From Ruminococcus sp. (GTDB lineage: Bacteria > Bacillota > Clostridia > Oscillospirales > Acutalibacteraceae), in NCBI GenBank assembly GCA_017458845.1, contig JAFSZY010000057.1:53738-117737 (forward strand): DNA of 64,000 bases, in the 5' to 3' direction. This document shows positions 16,185 to 23,609 of the stretch, one piece after another. A model generated the notes under the pieces. It was not told the DNA's origin, searched no databases, and was given only the letters and a program-made list of their open reading frames with translations. Each line of letters begins with the position of its first letter. Positions within the stretch are counted from its first letter, which is position 1. The position numbers and the translations under genes were made by a program.

Positions 16185-17249
16185 ATGAAGCGGCTTTTAT
16201 CCTGTGCTTTTGTACTGATTATAATTGTTTTATCTGTTCCGATTGCAGGTGCTGAGGTGAAAGTAAGCGCCGGTTCGGCGGTACTTTACTGTCCGTTTAA
16301 CAACGAGGTTTATTATTCTTCAAACGAAAATAAGCCTATGAAACCCGCAAGTACAACTAAGATAATGACGGCGCTCTTAACGCTTGAATACGCCGAAAAG
16401 GATAACAAGCAGGTTGAGTTTACCAAGGAAATGACTGCCGAGGGCAGCAGTATGTATCTCAAATACGGCGAGGTGCTTACGCTCAAAGATCTGGCTGTCG
16501 GAATCCTTTTGTGTTCGGGTAATGACGCAGCTAATGCCGCGGCGGTTTCTGTCGCGGGAACCACTGAAAAGTTCGCCTCGCTGATGAACGAGCGCGCTCA
16601 TAAAATCGGTATGAAGCACACGCATTTTGTTACTCCGAGCGGACTTGATGACGAGAATCATTATTCAACCGCTTATGATATGGCTTTGCTTATGGCTGAG
16701 GCTTTGAAGAACCCCGAGTTTTCGCGCCTTACCGCTAAAAAGAGCGAGACGGTAAAGTTTATTGAACCGGAGGACAAAAGTGTTACATACTCCAATCACA
16801 ATCGGCTTTTGTCGTTATATAAGTATTGTACGGGCGGCAAGACGGGCTATACTATGGCGGCTGGCAGGTGTCTTGTATCATCCGCCGTTAAGGACGGCTT
16901 GACGCTTATAGCCGTCACTATGAACGACAAAAACGACTGGCAGGACCACGCGTCAATGTACAACTACGGTTTTGAGAATCACACAATCCGTATGTTTGAC
17001 GATACCGACTTTTACCTTGAAGTTGATGTGGTCGGGGGAGATGAGGATTCTGTTATTGTATCCTCAGAGGATTGTACGGCTGTTGAGATTGCGCCGAAGG
17101 ATTACGGCAAAGTCAGACGTATCAATCGTCTCGACAACTTTTTATATGCCCCCATAAAAAAGGGGCAGACTGTCGGTACGGTCGAGTATTTTCTTAATAG
17201 TAAAAGATTAGCTGTTCACAAACTCATAGCTATGAACAGCAGTGAATAA
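16185..17249 (+). CDS. D-alanyl-D-alanine carboxypeptidase (DacF/PBP5 type)
   Basis: This secreted low-molecular-weight penicillin-binding protein trims the terminal D-Ala from peptidoglycan stem peptides. It has a signal peptide (MKRLLSCAFVLIIIVLSVPIAGA), the SxxK motif in KPASTTKIMTALL, SxN in CSGNDAAN and KTG in GGKTGYT, in the right order and spacing. A beta-rich C-terminal domain follows (to residue 354). I prefer the ATG at 16185 (GGTGA 5 bases upstream, signal peptide starts MK); GTG 16176 and ATG 16179 are possible alternatives. The gene follows gerW, a common sporulation-linked position for dacF/dacB paralogs. Confidence 0.93.
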   Translation: MKRLLSCAFVLIIIVLSVPIAGAEVKVSAGSAVLYCPFNNEVYYSSNENKPMKPASTTKIMTALLTLEYAEKDNKQVEFTKEMTAEGSSMYLKYGEVLTLKDLAVGILLCSGNDAANAAAVSVAGTTEKFASLMNERAHKIGMKHTHFVTPSGLDDENHYSTAYDMALLMAEALKNPEFSRLTAKKSETVKFIEPEDKSVTYSNHNRLLSLYKYCTGGKTGYTMAAGRCLVSSAVKDGLTLIAVTMNDKNDWQDHASMYNYGFENHTIRMFDDTDFYLEVDVVGGDEDSVIVSSEDCTAVEIAPKDYGKVRRINRLDNFLYAPIKKGQTVGTVEYFLNSKRLAVHKLIAMNSSE

Positions 17250-17273
17250 GCTTCCCCGATGGGGCGGCTTATT
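17245..17273 (+). terminator. Terminator-like hairpin after the D,D-carboxypeptidase gene
   Basis: AATAAGC pairs with GCTTATT, with CCCC/GGGG inside, followed by TTTG. It overlaps the stop codon of the upstream gene and lies just before rluB. Confidence 0.65.
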
Positions 17274-17289
17274 TTGTAAAGGAATCATT

Positions 17290-18015
17290 ATGAAAAAGAA
17301 TCTGGTAAGACTGCAAAAATTTATGGCGGACTGCGGTGTGGCTTCACGGCGCAAGTCCGAAGTTTTAATAGAAAATGGCGCGGTTAAAGTGAACGGCAAG
17401 ACTGCGAAAATCGGTGACAAGGTAAACCCCGCGGTTGACAAGGTGTATGTCCACAACAAGCGCATTGTCCTTAAACGCAAGGGCGGTAAGCGTTACATAA
17501 TGCTCAACAAACCCCGCGGATATATCACTACTATGAGTGACGAGATGGGAAGAAAGTGCGTCGCGGATTTAGTAAAAGATATTCCCGAGCGCGTTTATCC
17601 TGTCGGCAGACTGGACAAAGACAGCGAGGGACTCCTCATTATGACAAACGACGGAGATTTTTCCAATCAGGTTATGCACCCGAAACAGCAAGTCAACAAG
17701 GTTTATCATGTTACAGTCCGTCCCGATTTAACTCCGGAACAGGCTAAAAAACTCTCAGCGGGAATTGTAGTTGACGGTCGTAAAACCGCTCCTTGCGAGG
17801 TCAGGGTAATGAACCGCCTTGAGGACAGAACAAATGTTGAGATGGTACTCCACGAGGGCAGAAACCGTGAAATCCGCAAAATGTGCGAGTATTTCGATTT
17901 GGAAGTACTGAGACTTCGCAGGATCTCTATCGGCTCTGTCAAAATGGGCAAGCTCAAAAAGGGAATGTGGCGAGACCTCACAGAAGCGGAGATACATAAA
18001 TTAAGCAGTCAGTAA
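17290..18015 (+). CDS. Pseudouridine synthase RluB/RsuA family
   Basis: This 241-aa enzyme isomerises a specific uridine in rRNA. An S4 RNA-binding domain covers residues 4-65 (RLQKFMADCGVASRRKSEVLIENGAVKVNG), and the catalytic RsuA domain contains the motif GRLDKDSEGLLIMTNDG with the active-site Asp. Length and order fit RluB (23S U2605 in E. coli), but RsuA cannot be excluded by eye. I took the ATG at 17290 because AAGGA lies 7 bases upstream; an upstream ATG at 17242 would overlap the preceding gene and its hairpin. Confidence 0.92.
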   Translation: MKKNLVRLQKFMADCGVASRRKSEVLIENGAVKVNGKTAKIGDKVNPAVDKVYVHNKRIVLKRKGGKRYIMLNKPRGYITTMSDEMGRKCVADLVKDIPERVYPVGRLDKDSEGLLIMTNDGDFSNQVMHPKQQVNKVYHVTVRPDLTPEQAKKLSAGIVVDGRKTAPCEVRVMNRLEDRTNVEMVLHEGRNREIRKMCEYFDLEVLRLRRISIGSVKMGKLKKGMWRDLTEAEIHKLSSQ

Positions 18016-18145
18016 ACAGTTTTCAGCGGTCAATTATTCGTTAACAAAAATAGATATAATATCGGACAGAACTTCTTGTGTGAGCAGTTCTGTCTTTTCT
18101 TATTTGACATATTCGCGTGATAAACTGATAACCGACTGCTGATTA
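18003..18145. repeat. Short heptameric repeats flanking the rluB terminator
   Basis: AGCAGTCAGTAAACAG and CAGCGGTCAATTA lie at 18003-18035; ACTGATAACCGACTGCTGA lies at 18123-18141. These are degenerate units of the CAGTAGTCAG family on both sides of the terminator. Confidence 0.5.
18065..18094 (+). terminator. Rho-independent terminator after rluB
   Basis: GACAGAACT pairs with AGTTCTGTC across a 12-base loop, and TTTTCTT follows. Confidence 0.8.
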
Positions 18146-18166
18146 GCAAAAACCGAAAAATTATGC

Positions 18167-18195
18167 TTGCAGAATTTTTAAATTTGATATATAAT
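18167..18195 (+). promoter_or_regulatory. Sigma-A promoter for the carboxyl-transfer operon
   Basis: TTGCAG (18167-18172) and a perfect TATAAT (18190-18195) have a 17-bp spacer. Confidence 0.75.
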
Positions 18196-18252
18196 TATAA
18201 TGTCTTATTATAAGGGGACATTTGGTAATTTATATATAACGGAGGAATAAAT

Positions 18253-19566
18253 ATGAGTATCGATAGTATTACTCAGGCTAAAGCTTCTATTTCTGAAACA
18301 GCCGCTTACAGAACTCTGTCCGCGTTCTTTGATAACGGCGAGTTTGCTCCCATAGCCAATCTCGCGAAGTCAAATGACACTTATGCCGAGGTTGTAGCCG
18401 GAAGAGGATATGTAAATGATGAGAGCGTTTTGGCTTTCGCTCAGAATCCCGATTTCTGCGGCGGCGCTATGAGCAAGGCTCAGGCGTCTAAACTTCTTAA
18501 AATATACGATTTAGCTCTTAAAACAGGCACACCTGTCGTGGGCTTTTATAACAGCAAGGGCGGCAGGCTCGACGAGGGCAACGCTATGTTAAACGGTTTC
18601 GGTGAAGTACTGAATGCCGCTTCTAAGCTTTCGGGCGTAGTTCCGCAGGTTTCTGTTATTCTCGGCGACTGCATAGGCACAGGAGCTCTGAATGCTGTTT
18701 CAGCTGACTTTGTAATAGCGACAAAGGATTCAAGGCTTTCGCTCGATACAACAGGTAAGAACTCCGATATTGAATATAATGCTAAAAACGGCATTGTAAA
18801 CATTGTTGCCGATGACGAAGATGAAGCCATAGAAAAAACAAGACAGCTTTTGACTTATCTGCCTTCTTCAAATCTTGACGCGGCATTGTGGACTGAGTTT
18901 GAGGAAATTGCTCCCGATGTTGACGGTTGCCTTGTCAAAAAGACATTTGACGGCGATTCGGTGTATAAGCTGACTATGGATTACGGCGACAATGTCCGTA
19001 CTGTTTTTGCTTCTCTTGAGGGCAGAGTTCAGGGAATCGTCCGAACAAAGGGCGGAAAGCTCAGTGAGGCTGACGCTAATAAGATAGCCAAGTTTGTACG
19101 CTTTTGTGACGCGTTCTCGCTTCCTGTTGTCACATTTGTTGACGCGGACGGTTTTGAGGATATAAAGTCAGCCGCAAAGGTAAGTTCAGCTTATGCCGAA
19201 GCTACCACGGTTAAAATCTCGGTAGTAATAGGAAAGGCAATCGGCTCCGCTTATATTGCCCTCGCGGGCTCCGGCGCTAACGCCGATATGGTTTACGCGT
19301 TCCCCGAGGCTGTAATCAGCCCGGTTAATCCCGAGGCGGCAATATTAATCGCCGACCCTGATAAGCTTAATGTTCCGGTAGAGGAGCAGACGGGTGTTGT
19401 TGAAGCGTACGCTAAGGAAAACCTCGGCGCCGAAAAGGCCGCTGAAAACGGTTATGTTGATGACGTTATCGCGGAGGATGACCTCAGAGAGGTTCTCATT
19501 GCGGCGAATGCTATGCTCGGTGGTAAGCGTGTAAAGACAGAGGCTAAGAAACACAGCACGATTTAG
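18253..19566 (+). CDS. Carboxyltransferase-domain protein (MmdA/12S-like), short and divergent
   Basis: This 437-aa protein has the double crotonase fold of acyl-CoA carboxyltransferases. Residues ~19-35 (AYRTLSAFFDNGEFAPI) stand for the usual R..LxDxGSFxE. The first oxyanion region is in GDCIGTGALNAVSADFVIAT; the second, in VVIGKAIGSAYIALAGSGANADMVYAFPEA, matches KAxGGAYxAM...ADxxYAWPxA. It is 70-80 residues shorter than typical MmdA or 12S subunits (about 510-520 aa) and lacks several canonical residues. With the biotin carrier and the OadA-like protein next door, it is probably the acyl-CoA-side carboxyltransferase of a biotin-dependent complex. The substrate (malonyl-, methylmalonyl- or glutaconyl-CoA) cannot be told. 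GGAGG lies 7 bases before the start. Confidence 0.82.
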   Translation: MSIDSITQAKASISETAAYRTLSAFFDNGEFAPIANLAKSNDTYAEVVAGRGYVNDESVLAFAQNPDFCGGAMSKAQASKLLKIYDLALKTGTPVVGFYNSKGGRLDEGNAMLNGFGEVLNAASKLSGVVPQVSVILGDCIGTGALNAVSADFVIATKDSRLSLDTTGKNSDIEYNAKNGIVNIVADDEDEAIEKTRQLLTYLPSSNLDAALWTEFEEIAPDVDGCLVKKTFDGDSVYKLTMDYGDNVRTVFASLEGRVQGIVRTKGGKLSEADANKIAKFVRFCDAFSLPVVTFVDADGFEDIKSAAKVSSAYAEATTVKISVVIGKAIGSAYIALAGSGANADMVYAFPEAVISPVNPEAAILIADPDKLNVPVEEQTGVVEAYAKENLGAEKAAENGYVDDVIAEDDLREVLIAANAMLGGKRVKTEAKKHSTI

Positions 19567-19576
19567 TGGTTGCTTA

Positions 19577-19816
19577 GCCCTCCCTTGGGGGAGGGTGCCG
19601 AGCAAAGCGAGGCGGGAGAGGGTCCACATAGTAAAAAACCTCTCTAACATACTTTTGATAAACAGACTGGAATAAGGCTTGTGAAAAGTCGGATAAAGAC
19701 AAAAATCGGTACACAAAACTATTTATATCGGCAATAATACTCACTTGCGCCGACCCTCTATCGATTTTTGTATCAACAAGTTGACACAAAAACCACTTCC
19801 CCCCCAGGGGAAAGCA
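19577..19816. repeat. R2 palindromic repeat, copy 3
   Basis: CCCTCCCTTGGGGGAGGGTG, GGCGGGAGAGGGTCCAC, a ~120-bp centre, then CCGACCCTCTATCG and CTTCCCCCCCAGGGG. The halves are inverted. It lies between the carboxyltransferase and biotin-carrier genes, inside the predicted operon. Confidence 0.8.
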
Positions 19817-19832
19817 ATAAGGAGAAATAGAT

Positions 19833-20198
19833 ATGAAATCATTAAGAATAACGGTTAACGGCACAGCATATGACGTACAGGTTGAGGAACTCGGAACAGA
19901 CAGCGCTCCCGCTGTTTCCGCACCCGCTCCCGCGAAGGCTGCTCCCGCTCCAAAGGCGACTCCCGCTCCTTCAGGCAACGAGGGTTCCGTAAAGGTTACA
20001 GCTCCTATGCCCGGTACAGTTGTAAGAATTGAAGTCAATACAGGCGACGCCGTAAAGGCGGGACAGGATTTAATCTTCATCGAAGCTATGAAGATGGAAA
20101 CACCCGTAAAAGCCGCTCAGGACGGCACAGTAGCTTCAATCGCGGTACAAAAGGGTGAGAGCGTAGATACAGGTAAAGTTCTCTTAACGATGAACTAA
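19833..20198 (+). CDS. Biotin carboxyl carrier protein
   Basis: This 121-aa biotinyl protein shuttles CO2 between two carboxyltransferase partners. The biotin-acceptor motif EAMKMET places the modified lysine at residue 87, about 35 residues from the C-terminus as usual. Residues ~22-48 form an Ala/Pro-rich flexible linker (APAPAKAAPAPKATPAPS). The N-terminal 18 residues (SLRITVNGTAYDVQVEEL) are a small beta segment also seen in the gamma/1.3S subunits of decarboxylases and transcarboxylase. It is flanked by R2 repeats on both sides. AAGGAG precedes the start. It must be biotinylated by BirA, consistent with a BirA-type operator at bioY 7 kb away. Confidence 0.95.
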   Translation: MKSLRITVNGTAYDVQVEELGTDSAPAVSAPAPAKAAPAPKATPAPSGNEGSVKVTAPMPGTVVRIEVNTGDAVKAGQDLIFIEAMKMETPVKAAQDGTVASIAVQKGESVDTGKVLLTMN

Positions 20199-20202
20199 AA
20201 TA

Positions 20203-20424
20203 GCCCTCCCTTGGGAAATTCCCCTGTTAGGGGAAATGTCGGCAACGCCGACAAAAGGGTTGCCGTTCCTGCCAAGGAAAGGGTGCCGAACGTAGAGAGG
20301 CGGGAGAGGGTCCACTTGCTAAAAGTAATATATCTAACGTTTGTATTAATGAGCGTTTCTAAAGTTGACCCTCTATCGACCAAATCGCAAGCGATTTGCC
20401 CACTTTCCCCCAAGGGAAAGCTTG
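20203..20424. repeat. R2 palindromic repeat, copy 4
   Basis: CCCTCCCTTGGG...GGCGGGAGAGGGTCCACTTG at the left and AGTTGACCCTCTATCG...CTTTCCCCCAAGGGAAAG at the right form an inverted pair. It carries a GTCGGCAACGCCGAC hairpin inside. It lies between the biotin-carrier gene and the OadA-like gene. Confidence 0.8.
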
Positions 20425-20460
20425 GTGCTCCTATCAAACGTTAGTAAGGAGAAAGAAAAA

Positions 20461-21861
20461 ATGTCTAAAAAGATTTTAGTAACAGAAACTGCTCTGCGCG
20501 ACGCTCACCAGTCTTTGATTGCTACCAGAATGACTACAGAGGAAATGCTTCCCGTGCTTCCTCTGCTCGACAAAATCGGCTATCATTCCTTGGAGTGCTG
20601 GGGCGGAGCAACATTTGACAGCTGTCTCAGATTTTTGAACGAGGACCCTTGGCAGAGGCTCCGTACTATCCGCGAGAAATGTCCCAACACAAAGCTCCAG
20701 ATGCTTTTCAGGGGACAGAATATGCTAGGTTACCGTCATTATGCCGACGATGTTCTCGACTATTTTGTACAAAAAAGCTGCGCCAACGGTATAGATATTA
20801 TCCGTATTTTTGACGCGCTCAACGATATCAAGAACCTTCAAAGCGCTATCAAAGCAGCCAAGAAGGAGGGCGCTCACGCGCAGGTTGCCATAAGCTATAC
20901 CACGGGACCTGTTTTCACCAACGATTACTATGTGGATTACGCCAAGCGCATCGCCGACGCGGGCGCAGACTCAATCTGCATTAAGGATATGGCGGCTCTC
21001 TTAACCCCATACAAGACTTATGATTTGGTTAAGGCGATTAAGAGCGAGGTTGACCTGCCTATAGCGCTGCACACTCATTACACCTCGGGACTCGGCTCAA
21101 TGTGCCTTTTAAAAGGCGTTGAGGCTGGCGCGGATATCATTGATACCGCTATTTCTCCGCTTTCTCAGGGTACATCACATTCTCCCACGGAGTCTATGGT
21201 TGCAGCTTTTGAGGGCACCGAGTACGACACAGAACTCGACCTTGAGGCGTTCACGGAAATACGCAATTACTTTATGGAATTACGCAAGAAATATATCGAC
21301 AGCGGTCTTTTGGACACAAAAATCCTTACCGCGGACACAAAAGCTCTGCTTTATCAGGTTCCGGGAGGAATGCTCTCGAACCTCATCTCTCAGCTTAAAC
21401 AGGCGGGCAAGGAGGACCAGCTCGACGAGTGTCTCGCCGAGGTTCCGCGTGTGCGTAAGGACGCGGGATATCCGCCTCTCGTTACTCCTACATCCCAGAT
21501 TGTCGGTACACAGGCTGTGTTCAACGTGATTACGGGCGAGCGTTACAAGATGGTAACAAAGGAATTCAGAGGCATTATCGAGGGCAAATACGGTACAACT
21601 CCTATGCCTATCGACGACGGCTTCCGCCGTCAGATTATCGGCGACGAAGAGCCCATAACCTGCCGTCCCGCGGACTTAATCGAGCCCGAGCTCGACAAGC
21701 TCAGATCCGAAATTCCTCAGTACATTGAGCAGGACGAGGACGTCCTCTCATACGCTCAGTTCCCCGAGGTTGCGACAAAGTTCTTTGAGAAACGTCGTGA
21801 GACAAAGGCGGGAATCAATTCCGACCTCGGCGACAAAGCTAATAAAGTTTATCCTGTATAA
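20461..21861 (+). CDS. Pyruvate/oxaloacetate carboxyltransferase (OadA/PycB/5S-like)
   Basis: This 466-aa TIM-barrel carboxyltransferase moves CO2 between carboxybiotin and pyruvate/oxaloacetate. The N-terminal metal-site stretch TETALRDAHQSLIATRM, the GGATFD motif, the RGQNMLGYRHYADDV segment and the carboxylated lysine in SICIKDMAALLTP (Lys175) are all present. The protein ends in the PYC_OADA conserved domain (EVPRVRKDAGYPPLVTPTSQIVG) without a fused biotin domain; the separate carrier upstream fills that role. The start ATG at 20461 follows AAGGAG. A strong terminator follows, and no OadB-type membrane subunit lies downstream. Confidence 0.93.
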   Translation: MSKKILVTETALRDAHQSLIATRMTTEEMLPVLPLLDKIGYHSLECWGGATFDSCLRFLNEDPWQRLRTIREKCPNTKLQMLFRGQNMLGYRHYADDVLDYFVQKSCANGIDIIRIFDALNDIKNLQSAIKAAKKEGAHAQVAISYTTGPVFTNDYYVDYAKRIADAGADSICIKDMAALLTPYKTYDLVKAIKSEVDLPIALHTHYTSGLGSMCLLKGVEAGADIIDTAISPLSQGTSHSPTESMVAAFEGTEYDTELDLEAFTEIRNYFMELRKKYIDSGLLDTKILTADTKALLYQVPGGMLSNLISQLKQAGKEDQLDECLAEVPRVRKDAGYPPLVTPTSQIVGTQAVFNVITGERYKMVTKEFRGIIEGKYGTTPMPIDDGFRRQIIGDEEPITCRPADLIEPELDKLRSEIPQYIEQDEDVLSYAQFPEVATKFFEKRRETKAGINSDLGDKANKVYPV

Positions 21862-21872
21862 ATAGCTAAAAG

Positions 21873-21900
21873 AAGGGGCGGCTTTTGCGAGCCGCCCCTT
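21873..21900. terminator. Bidirectional rho-independent terminator
   Basis: AAGGGGCGGC pairs with GCCGCCCCTT across TTTTGCGA, with T-runs on the + side and A-runs on the other. It ends the OadA-like gene and, on the other strand, the channel gene. Confidence 0.88.
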
Positions 21901-21904
21901 TTGT

Positions 21905-22327
21905 CTATCTCTTTTTATTAAAAAGTTTAATCTTTTTTGAAATTTCAATGAGTTCTTCCTGTTGCAAATCAGGCAGGTTTTCCAGCTTTTCAAGGAAAGT
22001 TGATATTGTATCGCTCTCCTTTGCCTTTATGTATTCTGTGTAATACGTAACAATAACCCCGGGGATCATACCTATGATAAGCACTCCGTAAACAGACACG
22101 ATTATTGTTATAATTCTGCTGATTATATTTGTCGCTACAATATCGCCGAATCCGATTGTCATCGAAGCTACATAGCAGTACCATAATCCATCGCCGAAAT
22201 TATGGATTTTCGGTTCTGTACAAACAAGAACAATTGAAGCGGCGCATAAAAACAATATAAATCCCAACACCATTTTATTCAGACCGGAACGTCTCATAAC
22301 TAAAAATAATCTTTTTAAGCCGATCAT
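21905..22327 (-). CDS. Two-helix potassium channel protein
   Basis: This 140-aa protein is of the 2TM ion-channel type. Helix 1 lies at about residues 19-37 and helix 2 at about 68-93. Between them the pore loop holds the filter TIGFGD at residues 57-62, where the usual form is T(V/I)GYGD; the Phe variant still suits K+ selectivity. The C-terminal cytoplasmic part (about 45 residues) is short and has no RCK domain, so gating by ligand is not evident; a helical tail (EKLENLPDLQQEELIEISKKIKLF) could oligomerise. Its start overlaps the tmcAL stop by 4 bp, so the two are co-translated, an odd functional pairing. Confidence 0.88.
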   Translation of the reverse strand: MIGLKRLFLVMRRSGLNKMVLGFILFLCAASIVLVCTEPKIHNFGDGLWYCYVASMTIGFGDIVATNIISRIITIIVSVYGVLIIGMIPGVIVTYYTEYIKAKESDTISTFLEKLENLPDLQQEELIEISKKIKLFNKKR

Positions 22328-23478
22328 ACTTTAATCACTCCTTTAGTAAAATCCTCGCCGCAGGGTTTTATTTCCTCAAGCGCCATATTAAATGTATCTG
22401 TCGCGAGGATGTCAATGTCAAAAATCTGCTTTGACACTTCGTCAAGACTGTCATATCCGTCAGCTACATTAGTGATAAGGGGGAGAGAACCACGCTTTTT
22501 TATTTCCGACATAAGCTCGGCGCCTTTTTCGTTAAAAGCCAGAACACGAACGTATTTCGCTCCCGCCTTTGAATATTCAGTGTTAATATTCAAAAGCGCT
22601 GAAACCGCTATGCGCCTTATTCTCGCCATAGTGTAGCGTTTTGTCTTGACTGTATCAAAGAACTCGTCGAGAGTTTTTGAACACCTTGCCGCGTCATAAA
22701 TTCTATTCTCCAGCCCCTCGCTTATGTCGGGGAGCTTTTTTATATCCTCTTTGCTCATAGTGCGCAGCTTGTAGAGGATAATCCGCTCTAATCTGCTCAA
22801 ATCCGCGGGAGCTTTTATTTTGTAATCAGGCACAAAGGGGGAGTAGTCTCTGCCCGATTTAATCATTTCCCTTATGTTTGACGCGCTAGTGATATTACCC
22901 GAAACATCACTGCTGTCGTGAGCCGCGCCGATACGCTCTACCGCCACAGGCTCAATCTCTGTACCTTTCAGAGCTTTTATGTACTCAACAGCGAGTATAT
23001 TGTTAGGCTTTTGTGCTGCACTCGCTAAAGCGGGGGAGTAAATTGCTTCCAACGCCTTTTCGACAGCCCTGGGGTAATACTCTCCGCTGTCCATAAGCCT
23101 TTTGAGTTCTTCTTTAAACTCCTCATCCTCAAACGCTTCGCCCGCAAGCTTAAGCAAATCGGCGTCAGCATCCTCGGCTCCAAAGCAGAGCTTGTCTGCA
23201 ATTCCCAGAGAGTTGATTATTTCAACCCCGCCTTTGGCGAAAGTCTCGGCGTTCGCGCAGGAGTAAACCGCGGGCAGCTCAATCACCATATCCGCGCCGT
23301 TTCTCACGGCAATCTCGGCGCGTGAGAATTTGTCGGAAATCGCGACGTCTCCGCGCTGGGTAAAGCTTCCGCTCATAACTGCGACTACAGTATCGCCGTC
23401 TTTTTTTACTTGTTCAATCAGGTATTTATGACCGTTGTGAAAGGGATTGTATTCACAAATTACCGCAAAAACGCTCAA
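22324..23478 (-). CDS. tmcAL: tRNA(Met) cytidine acetate ligase TmcAL
   Basis: TmcAL activates acetate with ATP to acetylate the wobble cytidine of elongator tRNA-Met (shown for the Bacillus family, formerly YlbM). The N-terminal nucleotidyltransferase motif CEYNPFHNGHKYLIEQ and the following VMSGSFTQRGDVAISDKFSRAEIA are diagnostic. The length of 384 aa is normal. I place the start at TTG 23478, since ACGGAGGG lies 5 bases upstream and homologs begin just before xVxAVICEYNPFHNG; the longer open frame upstream has no support. It is divergent from ackA, which makes the acetate that TmcAL uses, a suggestive but unproven neighbourhood. Confidence 0.93.
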   Translation of the reverse strand: MSVFAVICEYNPFHNGHKYLIEQVKKDGDTVVAVMSGSFTQRGDVAISDKFSRAEIAVRNGADMVIELPAVYSCANAETFAKGGVEIINSLGIADKLCFGAEDADADLLKLAGEAFEDEEFKEELKRLMDSGEYYPRAVEKALEAIYSPALASAAQKPNNILAVEYIKALKGTEIEPVAVERIGAAHDSSDVSGNITSASNIREMIKSGRDYSPFVPDYKIKAPADLSRLERIILYKLRTMSKEDIKKLPDISEGLENRIYDAARCSKTLDEFFDTVKTKRYTMARIRRIAVSALLNINTEYSKAGAKYVRVLAFNEKGAELMSEIKKRGSLPLITNVADGYDSLDEVSKQIFDIDILATDTFNMALEEIKPCGEDFTKGVIKV

Positions 23479-23524
23479 AACAGCCCTCCGTATCAATAAA
23501 TATGAATAAAATTGCAAAAAAAAC

Positions 23525-23553
23525 TTGCAAAATCTCTCATTATACTTTATTAT
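23525..23553 (+). promoter_or_regulatory. Putative sigma-A promoter for ackA
   Basis: TTGCAA (23525-23530), 17-bp spacer, TATTAT (23548-23553). Confidence 0.55.
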
Positions 23554-23609
23554 AGTATAGTTGAAAATAAATAAGATTTCAAGGAAATTCAAGGAAATGA
23601 GGAATTTTA

